A stretch of DNA of 64,000 bases from an uncultured Granulosicoccaceae bacterium (GCA_938035125.1 CALHNS010000009.1:88565-152564), one strand, 5' to 3'; counted from the stretch's first letter, positions 52,139 through 62,456 are shown. Notes: generated by a model from the letters alone, not told the origin. Numbers and translations: made by a program.

Positions 52139-52474
52139 TTAAACACGTGATAAATCAGCAGCCGCAATAAGTAGCTCAGTTAAATAAGGTTTATCGATAT
52201 CGTAAACACTAACAAAATTTACATGCCGCCGAACCTTGCCCTTACCTTGTAGCATTTTTTCAGGATCAGTTAACTTAGCCCCCTGGCTGAATACAACCTG
52301 CACGTGATTTTCGTATGAAAACAACCCACAAAACTGTCCTTCTTTTTGTTCAGGGTTTAAAGTGAACAGAACACCGCCGTATTTTTCCAGCGTATCGGCT
52401 GTCGGAACAGCCTTAAGTATGATTTGGCTTAATTCATTAATCAGCAATGCTTTGTCTTGCTCATTCATGTGCAT
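52139..52474 (-). CDS. DUF1801 domain protein
   Basis: Small cytoplasmic protein of unknown function, 111 aa. DUF1801-like marks are LEKYGGVLFTLNPEQKEGQFCGLFSYENHVQVVFSQGAKL (about 29-68) and the closing KVRRHVNFVSVYDIDKPYLTELLIAA. Its stop is downstream of the zinc-finger gene's chosen start, so the two may be coupled. Confidence 0.8.
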   Translation of the reverse strand: MHMNEQDKALLINELSQIILKAVPTADTLEKYGGVLFTLNPEQKEGQFCGLFSYENHVQVVFSQGAKLTDPEKMLQGKGKVRRHVNFVSVYDIDKPYLTELLIAAADLSRV

Positions 52475-52577
52475 TCGTGCTCAACTGGCCTGTATTGAGT
52501 CGTTAAAGTGCAATCAAAGTTAAAGTGCAATCTATAACCACTATAAGCTCATTAAGTCGTCTTTTCAAAACAGTCCT

Positions 52578-53378
52578 TCAAACGGTTGCTTCAGCATCTC
52601 CGGCAACCGCTTTACCCGTAATGGCATACCATCGACTAGCCGTATGTGGCTTTAACACTTCCACCCGTTCAGGGTTTGTTGACACACTGGCAAGCACAGC
52701 ATCAAGCGCGCATTGTTCGGTATTATTTTTTTCACTTAAGTGCCCTAACAAAATACACTCAAGTGCTGGGTGGTCAACAGCACGAACTACAGGGCCTGCC
52801 TGAAGATTGCCAAGATGGCCAAAGTTCCCTCGTATGCGATGCTGCAAGCTGGGTGGGTAAGGCCCGTTTCTCAACATATCATCATCGTAATTACATTCGA
52901 TGAGCATCCCGTTTACTCCTGCTAGCTTACTTAATACAAATGGCGGGCACACACCCATATCCGTTGCCACAACAAAACTTACCTTGTCTTTTCGTACAAC
53001 GAACTGGCAGGATTCAGCCGCATCGTGCGGGGTGGGGAATGGGTCAATTTCTAAATCCCCCAGTGTAAAAGGTGCATGCGCATGAAAAAGCTCATAAGAC
53101 AATAAGCGATCATCTTTTAACCGCCTGAAGGTTCCGTGAGTTAAGTAGATGGGAACACCGAACTTACGAGACAAAGGCCCGATGCCTTTCACATGATCGC
53201 CGTGTTCGTGGGATATCAACACAGCGGATAAATCCGAAGGAGCCACGCCAAGGGAGGCCATCCGCTTCAACGTTTCTTTAAGAGTGAATCCGCAATCGAT
53301 CAATACCGTGGTTTTAGCGGAACGAACAAGGGTTGCGTTACCCGTACTGCCACTACCTAAAGAGGCAACCTCTAACAT
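52578..53378 (-). CDS. MBL-fold metallo-hydrolase (YycJ/WalJ-like)
   Basis: Cytoplasmic beta-lactamase-fold hydrolase, probably of the nuclease/phosphodiesterase type; 266 aa from the ATG at 53378. Metal site motifs: SLGSGSTGNATLV, the HEHGDH signature in LISHEHGDHVKGI, PHDAAESCQFVV, DMG and a C-terminal HLSEKN with HTASRW. The substrate is unknown. It follows bamC in the same direction with about 110 bases between them. Confidence 0.88.
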   Translation of the reverse strand: MLEVASLGSGSTGNATLVRSAKTTVLIDCGFTLKETLKRMASLGVAPSDLSAVLISHEHGDHVKGIGPLSRKFGVPIYLTHGTFRRLKDDRLLSYELFHAHAPFTLGDLEIDPFPTPHDAAESCQFVVRKDKVSFVVATDMGVCPPFVLSKLAGVNGMLIECNYDDDMLRNGPYPPSLQHRIRGNFGHLGNLQAGPVVRAVDHPALECILLGHLSEKNNTEQCALDAVLASVSTNPERVEVLKPHTASRWYAITGKAVAGDAEATV

Positions 53379-53489
53379 TCGCCAACACAAACGTTACGCA
53401 CTGCCGCGACAGCGATAAAACAACCACTATCAATTTTCATTGACTTATTGCTTACAGCGGTTGGAACAAAGGTACTGCCACTCAATGGC

Positions 53490-54458
53490 TTAGACCAATT
53501 GATCACGCAAACTGCCTAAAAGAGCTTGCTGTTGTTCGCGCGTTAAAGGCTCTGCGGCGTTCACGGTAACTCTTGCCGCACTGACATTCACCGCAGATAT
53601 TCGAAACGATACCGCCACACCATCAATCACGGCGTTTAGTCGACCAATATTGCCATCTGACTCTACGCCTTCAGCAGCTATCGCTTTTAGCGCATTATCC
53701 ACAGCACGAAAAGCCGGTTGATAACCTCGGTACACCACTAACCAAGTGTCGGACGCGGTAGATTCTAGTGTGGCATCTTGTAAAAGGGCTGCAGCAGAAT
53801 CGTCTTTTAAAATGCCGCGGGCGCGTTGCTCTTGCACACCGAAAAACACCATTAACCGGATCATCAGCTCACTGGTGTTTTCAGGATCATGACTGGAAGG
53901 CGGCCAAACATCGTCGGTACTAATTTGTACATCGGCGTTAGCGGCCACTTGTTGGCGTGAAAACAAACGCGTGCTGTTGCCAGCGCCTCGTTCCACACGA
54001 AATGCTACGCGCATAACCGTTGCATCGGTGCCCAGTAAATTCTTCAAAGCACCGCGCGCACCTTGCCCACCCAGTTCTCGCCACTGACTGCTCATCACAC
54101 CGGTTAAGGGCTCAGCCTTTGCAATGGGTAAACGCTCACCGGATAAAAACTCCTGCAACTGCGGCCAAACCTCTTCGGGTGTTTTTTGAATCTCGAGATA
54201 ATTCTCACCCGCCTGACGTACAAATCGCACAGCGGCTGATTCAGGCAGCAAAGTGTTTCGGGTAATTGCCCCGCCACTGGTACCAGGCAGCACAAATTGC
54301 TCGCCTTCAGCCACACTGGTTAGATCTGGCGGAACTTGTAAATTACGCGCCTGAGTGGCGTTTTTTGAATACAGACCTTCGGGGCTATTCACTCGGTAGC
54401 CCGTTTGGCAAGCCGCTACGCTCAATCCCAACAACACAGTCGCAAACACGCGATACAT
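53490..54458 (-). CDS. bamC: outer membrane protein assembly factor BamC
   Basis: Lipoprotein of the BAM complex. Starting at the ATG at 54458, the 322-aa protein has a lipobox (SVAAC) near residue 16-20, the unstructured BamD-binding stretch GYRVNSPEGLYSKNATQARNLQVPPDLT (about 24-50) and two helix-grip domains. It directly follows dapA (15-20 bases), the classic dapA-bamC pair. The sequence is divergent in the two globular domains, as usual. Confidence 0.88.
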   Translation of the reverse strand: MYRVFATVLLGLSVAACQTGYRVNSPEGLYSKNATQARNLQVPPDLTSVAEGEQFVLPGTSGGAITRNTLLPESAAVRFVRQAGENYLEIQKTPEEVWPQLQEFLSGERLPIAKAEPLTGVMSSQWRELGGQGARGALKNLLGTDATVMRVAFRVERGAGNSTRLFSRQQVAANADVQISTDDVWPPSSHDPENTSELMIRLMVFFGVQEQRARGILKDDSAAALLQDATLESTASDTWLVVYRGYQPAFRAVDNALKAIAAEGVESDGNIGRLNAVIDGVAVSFRISAVNVSAARVTVNAAEPLTREQQQALLGSLRDQLV

Positions 54459-54478
54459 GACGATCTCCAAAAAACGCT

Positions 54479-55363
54479 TTACGCTGGCAGCGCGCCAGCC
54501 TTAATCAATGCGGACTTCACCTGTTGATGATAGTCGCTAGACAGTGAGGTTAAAGGCAGCCGTAATGTTGGGCCGCATCGGCCCATGGTGTGCAACGCCC
54601 ATTTCACCGGAATGGGATTGGATTCTAAAAAGAGCACACTGTGTAAATCTTCTATAGGGGCGTTGATTTCAGTTGCGGCTGCTCGATCACCGGCAATTGC
54701 TGCCCGGCACATGTCCGACATCGCCTTAGGGGCAACGTTCGCCGTTACTGATATATCGCCATGACAGCCTGCCAACATGCTTTCAAGCGCGGTAGCGTCA
54801 TCGCCGGTAACAATCATGAAATCGCTATCTACGACGTCTAGTAGCTCTTTAATTCTATCAACGCTGCCATAAGCCTCTTTTATCCCAACAATATTTCCCA
54901 CCTTAGAAAGGCGCGCTGTGGTGGCAGGCGTCATGTCTAATGCGGTTCGACCTGGCACGTTGTAGAGAATTTGAGGAATGGAGACCGCTTTTGCCAAGGC
55001 ACTGAAATGCTGAAACAGCCCCTCTTGTGTGGGCTTATTGTAATAAGGGGTAACCAACAAACAGGCATCGGCACCGGCGTCCGCTGCGTGCGTTGTCAAT
55101 TCAATGGCTTCTGCGGTTGAGTTGGCGCCCGTTCCAGCAATGACAGGAATTCGCTTATTGACCAACTGCACCACTTGCTCAATAACGGCTGTGTGCTCAG
55201 GCACCGCGAGTGTGGCCGATTCGCCTGTGGTGCCCACCGCCACGATGGCATCGGTGCCCTGCTCAATATGCCATTCCACCAAATCGGCCAGCGCCGGTTT
55301 GTCTACCAAGCCATCGGTATTCAGTGGAGTAGCAAGGGCGACCATACTGCCTTGATGGAACAT
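54479..55363 (-). CDS. dapA: 4-hydroxy-tetrahydrodipicolinate synthase
   Basis: Condenses pyruvate with aspartate semialdehyde in lysine and diaminopimelate synthesis. The ATG at 55363 gives 294 aa, as E. coli DapA (292); the frame runs to 55405. Motifs: GTTGESATL, YYNKPTQEGLFQHF, YNVPGRTALDM and the Schiff-base Lys in GIKEAYG (near residue 161), then GDDATALESMLAG. The ribosome binding site is weak. It lies 58 bases after the AI-2E permease gene and is co-transcribed with bamC. Confidence 0.96.
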   Translation of the reverse strand: MFHQGSMVALATPLNTDGLVDKPALADLVEWHIEQGTDAIVAVGTTGESATLAVPEHTAVIEQVVQLVNKRIPVIAGTGANSTAEAIELTTHAADAGADACLLVTPYYNKPTQEGLFQHFSALAKAVSIPQILYNVPGRTALDMTPATTARLSKVGNIVGIKEAYGSVDRIKELLDVVDSDFMIVTGDDATALESMLAGCHGDISVTANVAPKAMSDMCRAAIAGDRAAATEINAPIEDLHSVLFLESNPIPVKWALHTMGRCGPTLRLPLTSLSSDYHQQVKSALIKAGALPA

Positions 55364-55420
55364 TAGGGCATCTCTAAAAACTTGGAAGGTAGATGATACA
55401 ACCAACCCACCCTGTAGCGC

Positions 55421-56524
55421 TTATTCCGTTGAGGCATTGGCCGGAGCGTTTTTACGCTCATTAACCGCAAATCGCTGATCGTGCCGCGGCCACACCTTCA
55501 TGACCGTCTGCACCAGTGTGGCCAAGGGAATGGCGAAAAATACCCCCCAAAGACCAAACAGCCCACCAAAAAACAGCACCGAAAGAATTATGGCCAAAGG
55601 GTGCAGATTGACGGCTTCTGAGAACAACAAGGGCACCAGAGCGTTTCCATCAAGAATTTGAATGATTTGGTAGTACAGCAGAAGCCACCAAAATTGCGCC
55701 GTTAGCCCCCATTGGAAGTAGGCAATGATCGCGATAGGAACCGTGACCACCACGGCGCCAATGTACGGCACGATTACCGACATCCCTACCAAAAAGCTCA
55801 GTAACAATGAATAATCCAGCCCTGACAGGGCGAATACCACATAGGTGGCTAGCCAAACAATCACGATTTCAACAAATTTACCGCGTATGTAGTTGGCTAT
55901 TTTCTGATCCACTTCGCGCCACACTTGGAACGACAATTCACTTCGGCGCGGCATGAATCCCAAAGCCCATGCCAGTAATTTATCTTTGTCTTTCAAAGTA
56001 AAAAACACCATCAAGGGCACCAATACGGCGTACACACCAATGGCGACTAAGGTGCCCACTTGAGCAAATGAGAATTCTAAGAAATCTTGCGTGGCTTGAC
56101 CCAGCTCTGCGCGAAGGGTGCCGATAAGCTCATTGATTTGCTGAACCGTAAACACCTCAGGGTATTTGTCCGGCAGTTTCAACAATTGCTCTTGCCCTTG
56201 CACAATCATGCTGGGCAAAGCTCGGATAACTTGGGTAATTTGCTGAGATAACACCGGTACCACACCAAACATGAGTATCAGTGAAAGCGCGATAAACATC
56301 AGCAGCACCACCACGACCGACGGGGTACGAGGCATGCCTGCTCGCTGCATAATGCCCACCACCCCTTCGAGCAGATAGGCCAGCACTAAGGCCACGATTG
56401 CAGGCGCCATGATGTCGCCAAACAATAAAATAAGGCCGAACATCGACAACAACAGAAACGCAAGGATAACGGCCTGAGGGTCGGAGAAGTTTCGGTGGTA
56501 CCAATCGCGAATCAGATCGAACAT
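55421..56524 (-). CDS. AI-2E family transporter (PerM-like permease)
   Basis: Inner-membrane protein of 367 aa with about eight hydrophobic helices and a large soluble loop between the third and fourth. Typical segments are PSVVVVLLMFIALSLILMFGVVPVLSQQ, VPLMVFFTLKDKD, GKFVEIVIVWLATYVVFALSGLDYSLLLSFLVG (about 215-247), VPYIGAVVVTVP and a closing WGVFFAIPLATLV. The family name comes from a few members; most have no proven substrate. Confidence 0.9.
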   Translation of the reverse strand: MFDLIRDWYHRNFSDPQAVILAFLLLSMFGLILLFGDIMAPAIVALVLAYLLEGVVGIMQRAGMPRTPSVVVVLLMFIALSLILMFGVVPVLSQQITQVIRALPSMIVQGQEQLLKLPDKYPEVFTVQQINELIGTLRAELGQATQDFLEFSFAQVGTLVAIGVYAVLVPLMVFFTLKDKDKLLAWALGFMPRRSELSFQVWREVDQKIANYIRGKFVEIVIVWLATYVVFALSGLDYSLLLSFLVGMSVIVPYIGAVVVTVPIAIIAYFQWGLTAQFWWLLLYYQIIQILDGNALVPLLFSEAVNLHPLAIILSVLFFGGLFGLWGVFFAIPLATLVQTVMKVWPRHDQRFAVNERKNAPANASTE

Positions 56525-56657
56525 GGGAGTATCAACGCAATGCGTCGATTTTAAAGCCGGTGCTATTAGGGACCTTATTATGCCATTGAATGCTCAGCTT
56601 AAATGGCACTGATGTCGCCATCACTTTGACGCAACAGCCTAACTATTGGGGCTACAT

Positions 56658-57554
56658 TTAGCCTTGCGCGCAGTAGCGCCGAGCAAAATCAAACAATTCA
56701 TCCATCAGGCGCAACCGAAATTGCTGACGCTGGCGAACAAAATAGAATGGCCTATGTAAAGCAGGAATTAACGGCCTCATGACCAACAACCCCAGCTCAA
56801 CTTCTTTCTTTACTGTCGCAACCGAGACAATCGAGACACCCAAACCAGCCTGTACCGCACCTTTTATGGCCTCAGTGCTGCCCAATTCAAATGAATTCTG
56901 CAGCTGTTCTTCGTTCAGCCCATGGTTTTGTAAATAGGTGGCGGTAACGCTTCGAGTACCCGAGCCGTCTTCACGCTGTACAAAGGGGTACCGAGTTAAG
57001 TCTTTGGGCTCAATGTGTTGCTGCTGCGCTAACTCATGATCGCAAGGCATGATCACCACCAACTCATCCATTTGGCAATCTTCCACCAGCAGGTTTTGAT
57101 TGTGAACTTCACCTTCCACGATGCCCAAATCGATAGAGCTATCGGCCACCAAAGCAACGATGGCATCGGTGTTCGCCACCCGTAATCGCACATGTACATC
57201 GGGAAATTCGTGCCGAAAGCCTCCCAAAAGCTCTGGCAACATGTATTCAGCGATGGTGGTGCTCGCACCTAAGCTAAGAAGACCACTGCGATCTCCTGTC
57301 ATGAGTTTTACCGACTCGTGCATGTCGTCATAGAGCGACAAAATACGCGAGGCATAATCTAGCACTTGCTCACCAGCAGGCGTTAACGAGATTTTATTGT
57401 TCACACGATCGAACAAGCGCGTGTTGAAATCCGCTTCTAGCTGCCGGATTTGATGAGTAACGGCCGGCTGAGTCATGTGCAGCATTTCAGCGGCGCGGGT
57501 GAAATTTAAAACCTGCGCAACGGTATGAAATACTTGGAGTCGTCTGTCAGACAT
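56658..57554 (-). CDS. LysR family transcriptional regulator (CysL/YeiE-like)
   Basis: One-component regulator, 298 aa from the ATG at 57554 (frame open to 57623). The N-terminal winged helix reads RRLQVFHTVAQVLNFTRAAEMLHMTQPAVTHQIRQLEADF (about 3-42), followed by the linker helix and a two-lobed effector domain (LSLGASTTIAEYMLPELLGGF, LGIVEGEVHNQNL, GSTEAIKGAVQAGLGVSIVS). The effector lobe resembles CysL/YeiE regulators. Divergent from proS with 91 bases between the starts; the target is unknown. Confidence 0.9.
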   Translation of the reverse strand: MSDRRLQVFHTVAQVLNFTRAAEMLHMTQPAVTHQIRQLEADFNTRLFDRVNNKISLTPAGEQVLDYASRILSLYDDMHESVKLMTGDRSGLLSLGASTTIAEYMLPELLGGFRHEFPDVHVRLRVANTDAIVALVADSSIDLGIVEGEVHNQNLLVEDCQMDELVVIMPCDHELAQQQHIEPKDLTRYPFVQREDGSGTRSVTATYLQNHGLNEEQLQNSFELGSTEAIKGAVQAGLGVSIVSVATVKKEVELGLLVMRPLIPALHRPFYFVRQRQQFRLRLMDELFDFARRYCAQG

Positions 57555-57645
57555 GACCACCATTCTAACCACTGTGGACGCAAGTGACGGCACCAATCTG
57601 GCTATACTCGTCACATCTCCCATTTAACGACAAAAGATTAAGGCC

Positions 57646-59376
57646 ATGCGAGCCAGCCAGTTTCATATTGCCACTACCAAAGAAACCCCAGCCGATGCAG
57701 AAATCATCAGCCATCAGCTGATGCTGCGCGCAGGGCTGATTCGCCGCCTGGCTTCCGGTTTGTACAGCTGGATGCCGCTGGGGCTTCGCGTGGTGAGAAA
57801 GGTGGAACACATTGTGCGCGAGGAAATGAATCGCGCCGGCGCTTTAGAATGCCTACTGCCCGCCGTTCAACCAGCCGAACTGTGGCAAGAGTCTGGCCGC
57901 TGGGAGAAATATGGCCCTGAACTGCTGCGTTTGCACGATCGACACGATCGAGAATTCTGCGTAGGCCCTACCCACGAGGAAGTGATTACCGATATCGCTC
58001 GAAAAGAATTGCGCAGCTACAAACAGCTACCCATCAATCTTTATCAAATTCAAACCAAATTCCGCGATGAAATTCGCCCGCGTTTTGGGGTAATGCGTTC
58101 GCGTGAATTCATTATGAAGGATGCCTACTCTTTTCATATTGATGGTGCATCACTGAGCCAAACCTTTGATGATATGCACACAGCCTATTGCGCCGTGTTC
58201 GATCGCATCGGTTTAGATTATCGCCCAGTAGATGCCGATAGCGGCAGCATCGGCGGTGCAAAGAGTACTGAATTTCATGTGCTAGCCAATAGCGGTGAAG
58301 ATGGCTTAGCCACATCCACGGTAAGTGACTACGCTGCGAATGTGGAAAAAGCAGCCGTTGTTTGCACCACTACTCGTGCGGATGCCACAGCAGAGCAGAC
58401 AGTGATTGATACCCCAGGGGTTCACACTATTGATGAACTCTGTAAAGCAACAGGGGCGAACGCTTCTCAGTGTGCAAAAACCTTATTAGTCAATGGTGTT
58501 GGCATGAACACCCAAGAAGATGGCAGCGCTGTGGATGGGCCGAAAGTTGTTGCTCTAGTGATAAGAGGCGATCATGAGCTCAACGACATTAAGGCTGAAA
58601 AACATCCACTGGTTCAATCACCTTTAACGTTTGCCGATGCGAAGAGCATTCGCGATGTAGCGAATTGCGATGCAGGCTCTATTGGCCCTATCGGATTAAG
58701 CATTCCAGTAATTGCCGACCAAGACGCTGCCAATATGAGTGACTTCGTGGTCGGTGCTAACGAAAATAATAAACACATCACAGGTGTTAACTGGGCGCGC
58801 GACTTACCCGATCCTGAAGTGGCGGATTTACGCAACGCTATTGAAGGCGATCCCTCACCTGATGGCCAAGGTAACTTAACCATCGTGCGCGGTGTTGAAG
58901 TGGGCCATATATTTGAATTAGGCACCACTTACAGTGAGGCATTAAAAGCTTCGGTACCTGACGAATCAGGTAAAAACCAAACACTGCACATGGGTTGTTA
59001 CGGCATTGGCATTACACGCGTTGTGGCCGCAGCGATTGAACAAAACCATGATAACAACGGCATTCAATGGACACGCAGCATCGCGCCATTTGAAGTGGTA
59101 ATCGTGCCCATCAATGCAGCAAAATCGGACGCGGTTAAAGCGGCATCAGAAAAATTGTATCAAGAACTTCAAGAACAAGGCTTTGATGTATTACTCGATG
59201 ACAGGCCACTTCGCCCCGGTGTGATGTTTGCTGACATGGAACTCATTGGTATTCCCCATCGTGTGGTGGTTAGCGATAAGTTATTACCTGACAATAAACT
59301 TGAATATCGCAATCGCCGAGCAGAAGAATCTGAAGTGATTGACTACGCAGACGTTGTGGCGCGAATTAACACATAA
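57646..59376 (+). CDS. proS: proline--tRNA ligase
   Basis: Class II synthetase charging tRNA-Pro; 576 aa, bacterial type with the editing domain inserted between motifs 2 and 3 (about residues 225-400, deacylates Ala-tRNA-Pro). Motif 1 region [21 protein letters not shown], motif 2 [24 protein letters not shown], motif 3 [17 protein letters not shown], then the anticodon-binding domain. Single gene; ATG at 57646. Confidence 0.97.
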   Translation: MRASQFHIATTKETPADAEIISHQLMLRAGLIRRLASGLYSWMPLGLRVVRKVEHIVREEMNRAGALECLLPAVQPAELWQESGRWEKYGPELLRLHDRHDREFCVGPTHEEVITDIARKELRSYKQLPINLYQIQTKFRDEIRPRFGVMRSREFIMKDAYSFHIDGASLSQTFDDMHTAYCAVFDRIGLDYRPVDADSGSIGGAKSTEFHVLANSGEDGLATSTVSDYAANVEKAAVVCTTTRADATAEQTVIDTPGVHTIDELCKATGANASQCAKTLLVNGVGMNTQEDGSAVDGPKVVALVIRGDHELNDIKAEKHPLVQSPLTFADAKSIRDVANCDAGSIGPIGLSIPVIADQDAANMSDFVVGANENNKHITGVNWARDLPDPEVADLRNAIEGDPSPDGQGNLTIVRGVEVGHIFELGTTYSEALKASVPDESGKNQTLHMGCYGIGITRVVAAAIEQNHDNNGIQWTRSIAPFEVVIVPINAAKSDAVKAASEKLYQELQEQGFDVLLDDRPLRPGVMFADMELIGIPHRVVVSDKLLPDNKLEYRNRRAEESEVIDYADVVARINT

Positions 59377-59389
59377 GCGGTACATTACT

Positions 59390-60004
59390 TTATTGACGCT
59401 TGCGAAAATGCTCTTGAACGCGAGCGCTCATGCCGGTTAATACCCACGCACTGACTGCCAAAACCAAAACGCAGAGCATAACTTTCGTTGCGCTCTGCAT
59501 TGCGCCTTCTATTTTTAAGGCATGAACCACGGTTCCAACAACGGTTACAGCAGCCAGCACTTTGTGAATGTTTTTCCAAACGTGCATTCGCAATCGAAAT
59601 TTAGAACGTAATGCAGCAAGCACAGCCGATGCGAACACACACCACATAGCAACAACTCCCCAAACAGAGAATGGCGTTGGGGATGCAAACAGCAGTGCAT
59701 CAATAACATCCGGAGGGCTGGTTATCCAAAGCCCCACCACATGCACAACCACTAAGCCAGCAAGTGCACCGCCCACAAACCGATGCAGTTTTCGTGAGCG
59801 CATTGCCGATAACCCTGGCAGTAGCGTTGCTGCCATGAGTGGTTGTAACAACATCAAACACAAGGCCCCAATGCCTGCAAATCCTGCCGCAATATAGATA
59901 GGGGTGCGCCATTGAAGCAGCGGGCTTAAGCTGGCCGCAAACACGGGAACAATCATGGCAGCAGCTACCGCCAGCCAAATGAATACGGATACCACCACAC
60001 TCAT
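59390..60004 (-). CDS. ferric-reductase-like haem b membrane protein
   Basis: Membrane protein of 204 aa with six hydrophobic segments. Paired histidines on adjacent helices (KLHRFVGGALAGLVVVHVVGLW and NIHKVLAAVTVVGTVVHALKIEG) are spaced as the two-haem sites of ferric-reductase-like transmembrane domains. There is no FAD or NAD domain, so a separate electron donor is needed. It follows the Tat-exported protein gene after 34 bases and is probably its electron-transfer partner. The hydrophobic protein resembles MsrQ in size, but no MsrP-type molybdoenzyme gene is present. Confidence 0.82.
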   Translation of the reverse strand: MSVVVSVFIWLAVAAAMIVPVFAASLSPLLQWRTPIYIAAGFAGIGALCLMLLQPLMAATLLPGLSAMRSRKLHRFVGGALAGLVVVHVVGLWITSPPDVIDALLFASPTPFSVWGVVAMWCVFASAVLAALRSKFRLRMHVWKNIHKVLAAVTVVGTVVHALKIEGAMQSATKVMLCVLVLAVSAWVLTGMSARVQEHFRKRQ

Positions 60005-60038
60005 GCCGTGTTGAACTCTATAAAAAGATTACTCAGGT

Positions 60039-60527
60039 TTACGCCGGTTCTAAAACAAAATCAACGTGCAACGCGGTATCTTTTGAACTGGCCATGATAG
60101 GGCGCAAGAAAACGGTTTTAAATTCTTCGCTGTCATACGCTAAGTGCCCATGCGCTTGACCAAACGCTGGAACAATTTGCGGCATATCCATGGTAAACAC
60201 GCCGTTAGCATCGGTTAAGGTAGCACCGTGACTGCGCTCGTCGCGCTCATGGCCTTCTGTGGTGTGCGCCCAAATTTGAATGCGCTGCCCTTCTAGCGGC
60301 GTGCCTTCACCGGCTAAACGCACAGTGCCTGTCATGGTGAAACCGCCCCCACCAATTCGATCGACAATAGGCGCACCAGGCCGATAATTGTTCGAACCCC
60401 CACGCATCGTCGGTGTTGCGACAAGGCCTTGAGCATAACTGGGGCTGAAAAGACCTGAAGCGCCGCTTGCAAAAAACGCACTGGTAGCGGCAAGAAAGGC
60501 ACGACGTTGGGTTAGAGGGTTTCGCAT
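60039..60527 (-). CDS. Tat-exported intradiol dioxygenase-like protein
   Basis: A 162-aa protein with a twin-arginine signal (QRRAFLAATSAFFASG, cleavage near SYA-QG) and a compact beta-sandwich resembling the core of intradiol ring-cleavage dioxygenases. Family-like stretches are FTMTGTVRLAGEGTPLEGQRIQIWAHTTEG, TLTDANGVFTMDMP and FGQAHGHLAYDSEEFKTVFLRP. Classical enzymes bind Fe(III) with two Tyr and two His; here only the HGH pair is obvious, so catalysis is uncertain. Export by Tat suggests that it folds with a cofactor in the cytoplasm. Operon with the haem membrane protein. Confidence 0.78.
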   Translation of the reverse strand: MRNPLTQRRAFLAATSAFFASGASGLFSPSYAQGLVATPTMRGGSNNYRPGAPIVDRIGGGGFTMTGTVRLAGEGTPLEGQRIQIWAHTTEGHERDERSHGATLTDANGVFTMDMPQIVPAFGQAHGHLAYDSEEFKTVFLRPIMASSKDTALHVDFVLEPA

Positions 60528-60635
60528 GTCGGTTTTCTCTTAAATCAGCAATTAACAGTGTTTATACGGTAATCGCTATTGATTGTGAATACCTACCGTT
60601 TGAGCCCTATAACGGCTGCGAGTTCATCGGCCCGT

Positions 60636-62456
60636 TTAACCACCCAACATGGGCGCAGGCGTTACCTTCACTATCTCGTCCACCGACGTTCGGCCTTGTG
60701 CCACTTTCGTCAGCCCACTCACACGCAACGGACGCATGCCCTCTTTGTAAGCTTGTGTGCGCAGCTCTTCAATGGGGGCATTGGGCTGAATGTGTTGTTG
60801 TAAGGTGGGCGTCATTTCTAATATTTCGTAAATACCAGCCCGACCCAGAAAGCCTGTTTCACGGCATTGTTCGCAACCAACCGCCTTTTGGATAGTTTCA
60901 GGCGCTTTGGTTTTCCACGGTGCCATGAGTTCTTTCCATTTCTCTTCTTCCATCGTGGTGGTGGTAGAGCAATGGGGGCAAAACGAACGCACCAAACGCT
61001 GAGCTACCACACCGATAACGGTGGAACGAATTAAATAGTACGGCACACCCAATTCCATCAATCGAGAAATCGCCGATGGCGCATCGTTTGTGTGCAATGT
61101 GGATAACACAAGGTGACCAGTTAACGCTGCTTGCACAGCCATTTGTGCCGTTTCTAAATCGCGTATCTCACCCACCATGATGATGTCTGGATCTTGTCGC
61201 AACAAGGTTCGAACGCCTGCGGCAAAATCTAAGTCAATATTGTGTTGCACCTGCATTTGATTGAACGCAGGCATCACCAATTCGATAGGGTCTTCTATGG
61301 TGCACACGTTCACATCGGGTGTGGCCAGTGTTTTTAAGCTGCTGTATAGGGTCGTGGTTTTACCAGAACCTGTAGGGCCTGTTACCAGTAATATGCCGTT
61401 AGGCTGCTGCAGCATTCGATTCCATAAACCGCTTTCGTGTTCATCAAAACCTAACGCAGACTGATCTTTTAACAACACCTCAGGGTTAAAGATACGCATA
61501 ACCATTTTTTCGCCAAAAGCGGTTGGCATGGTTGAAATACGCAGCTCAACTTCTTTGCCTTCTGCGTTGCGCGTTTTTAATCGCCCATCCTGCGGGCGAC
61601 GTTTTTCAGCCACATCCATACGGCCAAGGATTTTTAATCGACTGGTTACCGCCGTCATAACCGCTGAGGGCATTTCGTACACTTGCTGCATCACGCCATC
61701 AATTCGAAAACGCACCCCACCAATTTCACGCCTGGGTTCAATGTGAATATCACTGGCGCGTTGCTCATAGGCATATTGCAGCAACCAATCGACAATGCTC
61801 ACCACATGGCTATCGTTGGCTTCAAGGTTTCCACCTTGGCCCAGTTCCATCAACTGCTCTAAGTTTTGTACCGCGTTCGAACTTTCATTTTTATGCGCAT
61901 CGTTTGCGCTGGTAACAGATTTAGAGACAGAATAAAATTCAATGAGATATCGACGAATGTCATTCGGATTCATGATGACAAGACGTATCTCTTTTTTCAA
62001 AACCTGCTGCAATTCTGTTTGCCATTCAACCGAGAAGGGTTCGGCCGTTGCAAAGGTCACGAAATCATCTTTCACATCTACACACAACACATTAAAGCGC
62101 TGCGCGTAAGCCAAAGAGGCAACGGCGGTTATTTCTGGCACGTCCACCTTCAATGGATCTACCCGATGCCATGGGATACCCACCTTCTCCGCTAGCCACT
62201 TGGACAGAAAATCCAAATCGATTTTCTGCTTTTCATCACGCGCATGCATCCAATTACTGGCGGCAATTCGCTCAAGTGGCCCCTGAGATTTGGAACCGTG
62301 ATTACCGGACGCCACCTGTCGCAACAGCTGACTGTTCGATTCTTCAATGTGTCCGTCGATCAAAAGACCATCTAAAATGGCTTCTAATTCGAGTTTGCCG
62401 GTGGCAGGGTTTGCGAATCGGCTCGCATTTTCAGTTAGCACTGGGGCATCATCCAC
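60636..62456 (-). CDS. GspE/PulE/PilB-type secretion ATPase
   Basis: Hexameric ATPase of the type II secretion/type IV pilus superfamily, 606 aa. The N-terminal domain (about 1-190) is followed by the catalytic core. Walker A GPTGSGKTTTLYSSL lies near residue 360, Asp box IEDPIEL, Walker B DPDIIMVGEIRDLETA, His box TLHTNDAPSAISRL, and a C4 zinc element CPHC...CEQC near 505-545. No pilus or Gsp partner genes are adjacent, so it is a lone ATPase here. GspE and PilB cannot be separated with confidence. Confidence 0.92.
   Translation of the reverse strand: MDDAPVLTENASRFANPATGKLELEAILDGLLIDGHIEESNSQLLRQVASGNHGSKSQGPLERIAASNWMHARDEKQKIDLDFLSKWLAEKVGIPWHRVDPLKVDVPEITAVASLAYAQRFNVLCVDVKDDFVTFATAEPFSVEWQTELQQVLKKEIRLVIMNPNDIRRYLIEFYSVSKSVTSANDAHKNESSNAVQNLEQLMELGQGGNLEANDSHVVSIVDWLLQYAYEQRASDIHIEPRREIGGVRFRIDGVMQQVYEMPSAVMTAVTSRLKILGRMDVAEKRRPQDGRLKTRNAEGKEVELRISTMPTAFGEKMVMRIFNPEVLLKDQSALGFDEHESGLWNRMLQQPNGILLVTGPTGSGKTTTLYSSLKTLATPDVNVCTIEDPIELVMPAFNQMQVQHNIDLDFAAGVRTLLRQDPDIIMVGEIRDLETAQMAVQAALTGHLVLSTLHTNDAPSAISRLMELGVPYYLIRSTVIGVVAQRLVRSFCPHCSTTTTMEEEKWKELMAPWKTKAPETIQKAVGCEQCRETGFLGRAGIYEILEMTPTLQQHIQPNAPIEELRTQAYKEGMRPLRVSGLTKVAQGRTSVDEIVKVTPAPMLGG

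Noticed and set aside
59390..60004. MsrQ identity for the haem membrane protein
   Set aside because: The expected molybdopterin partner MsrP is absent; the adjacent Tat protein is a small intradiol-like sandwich instead.
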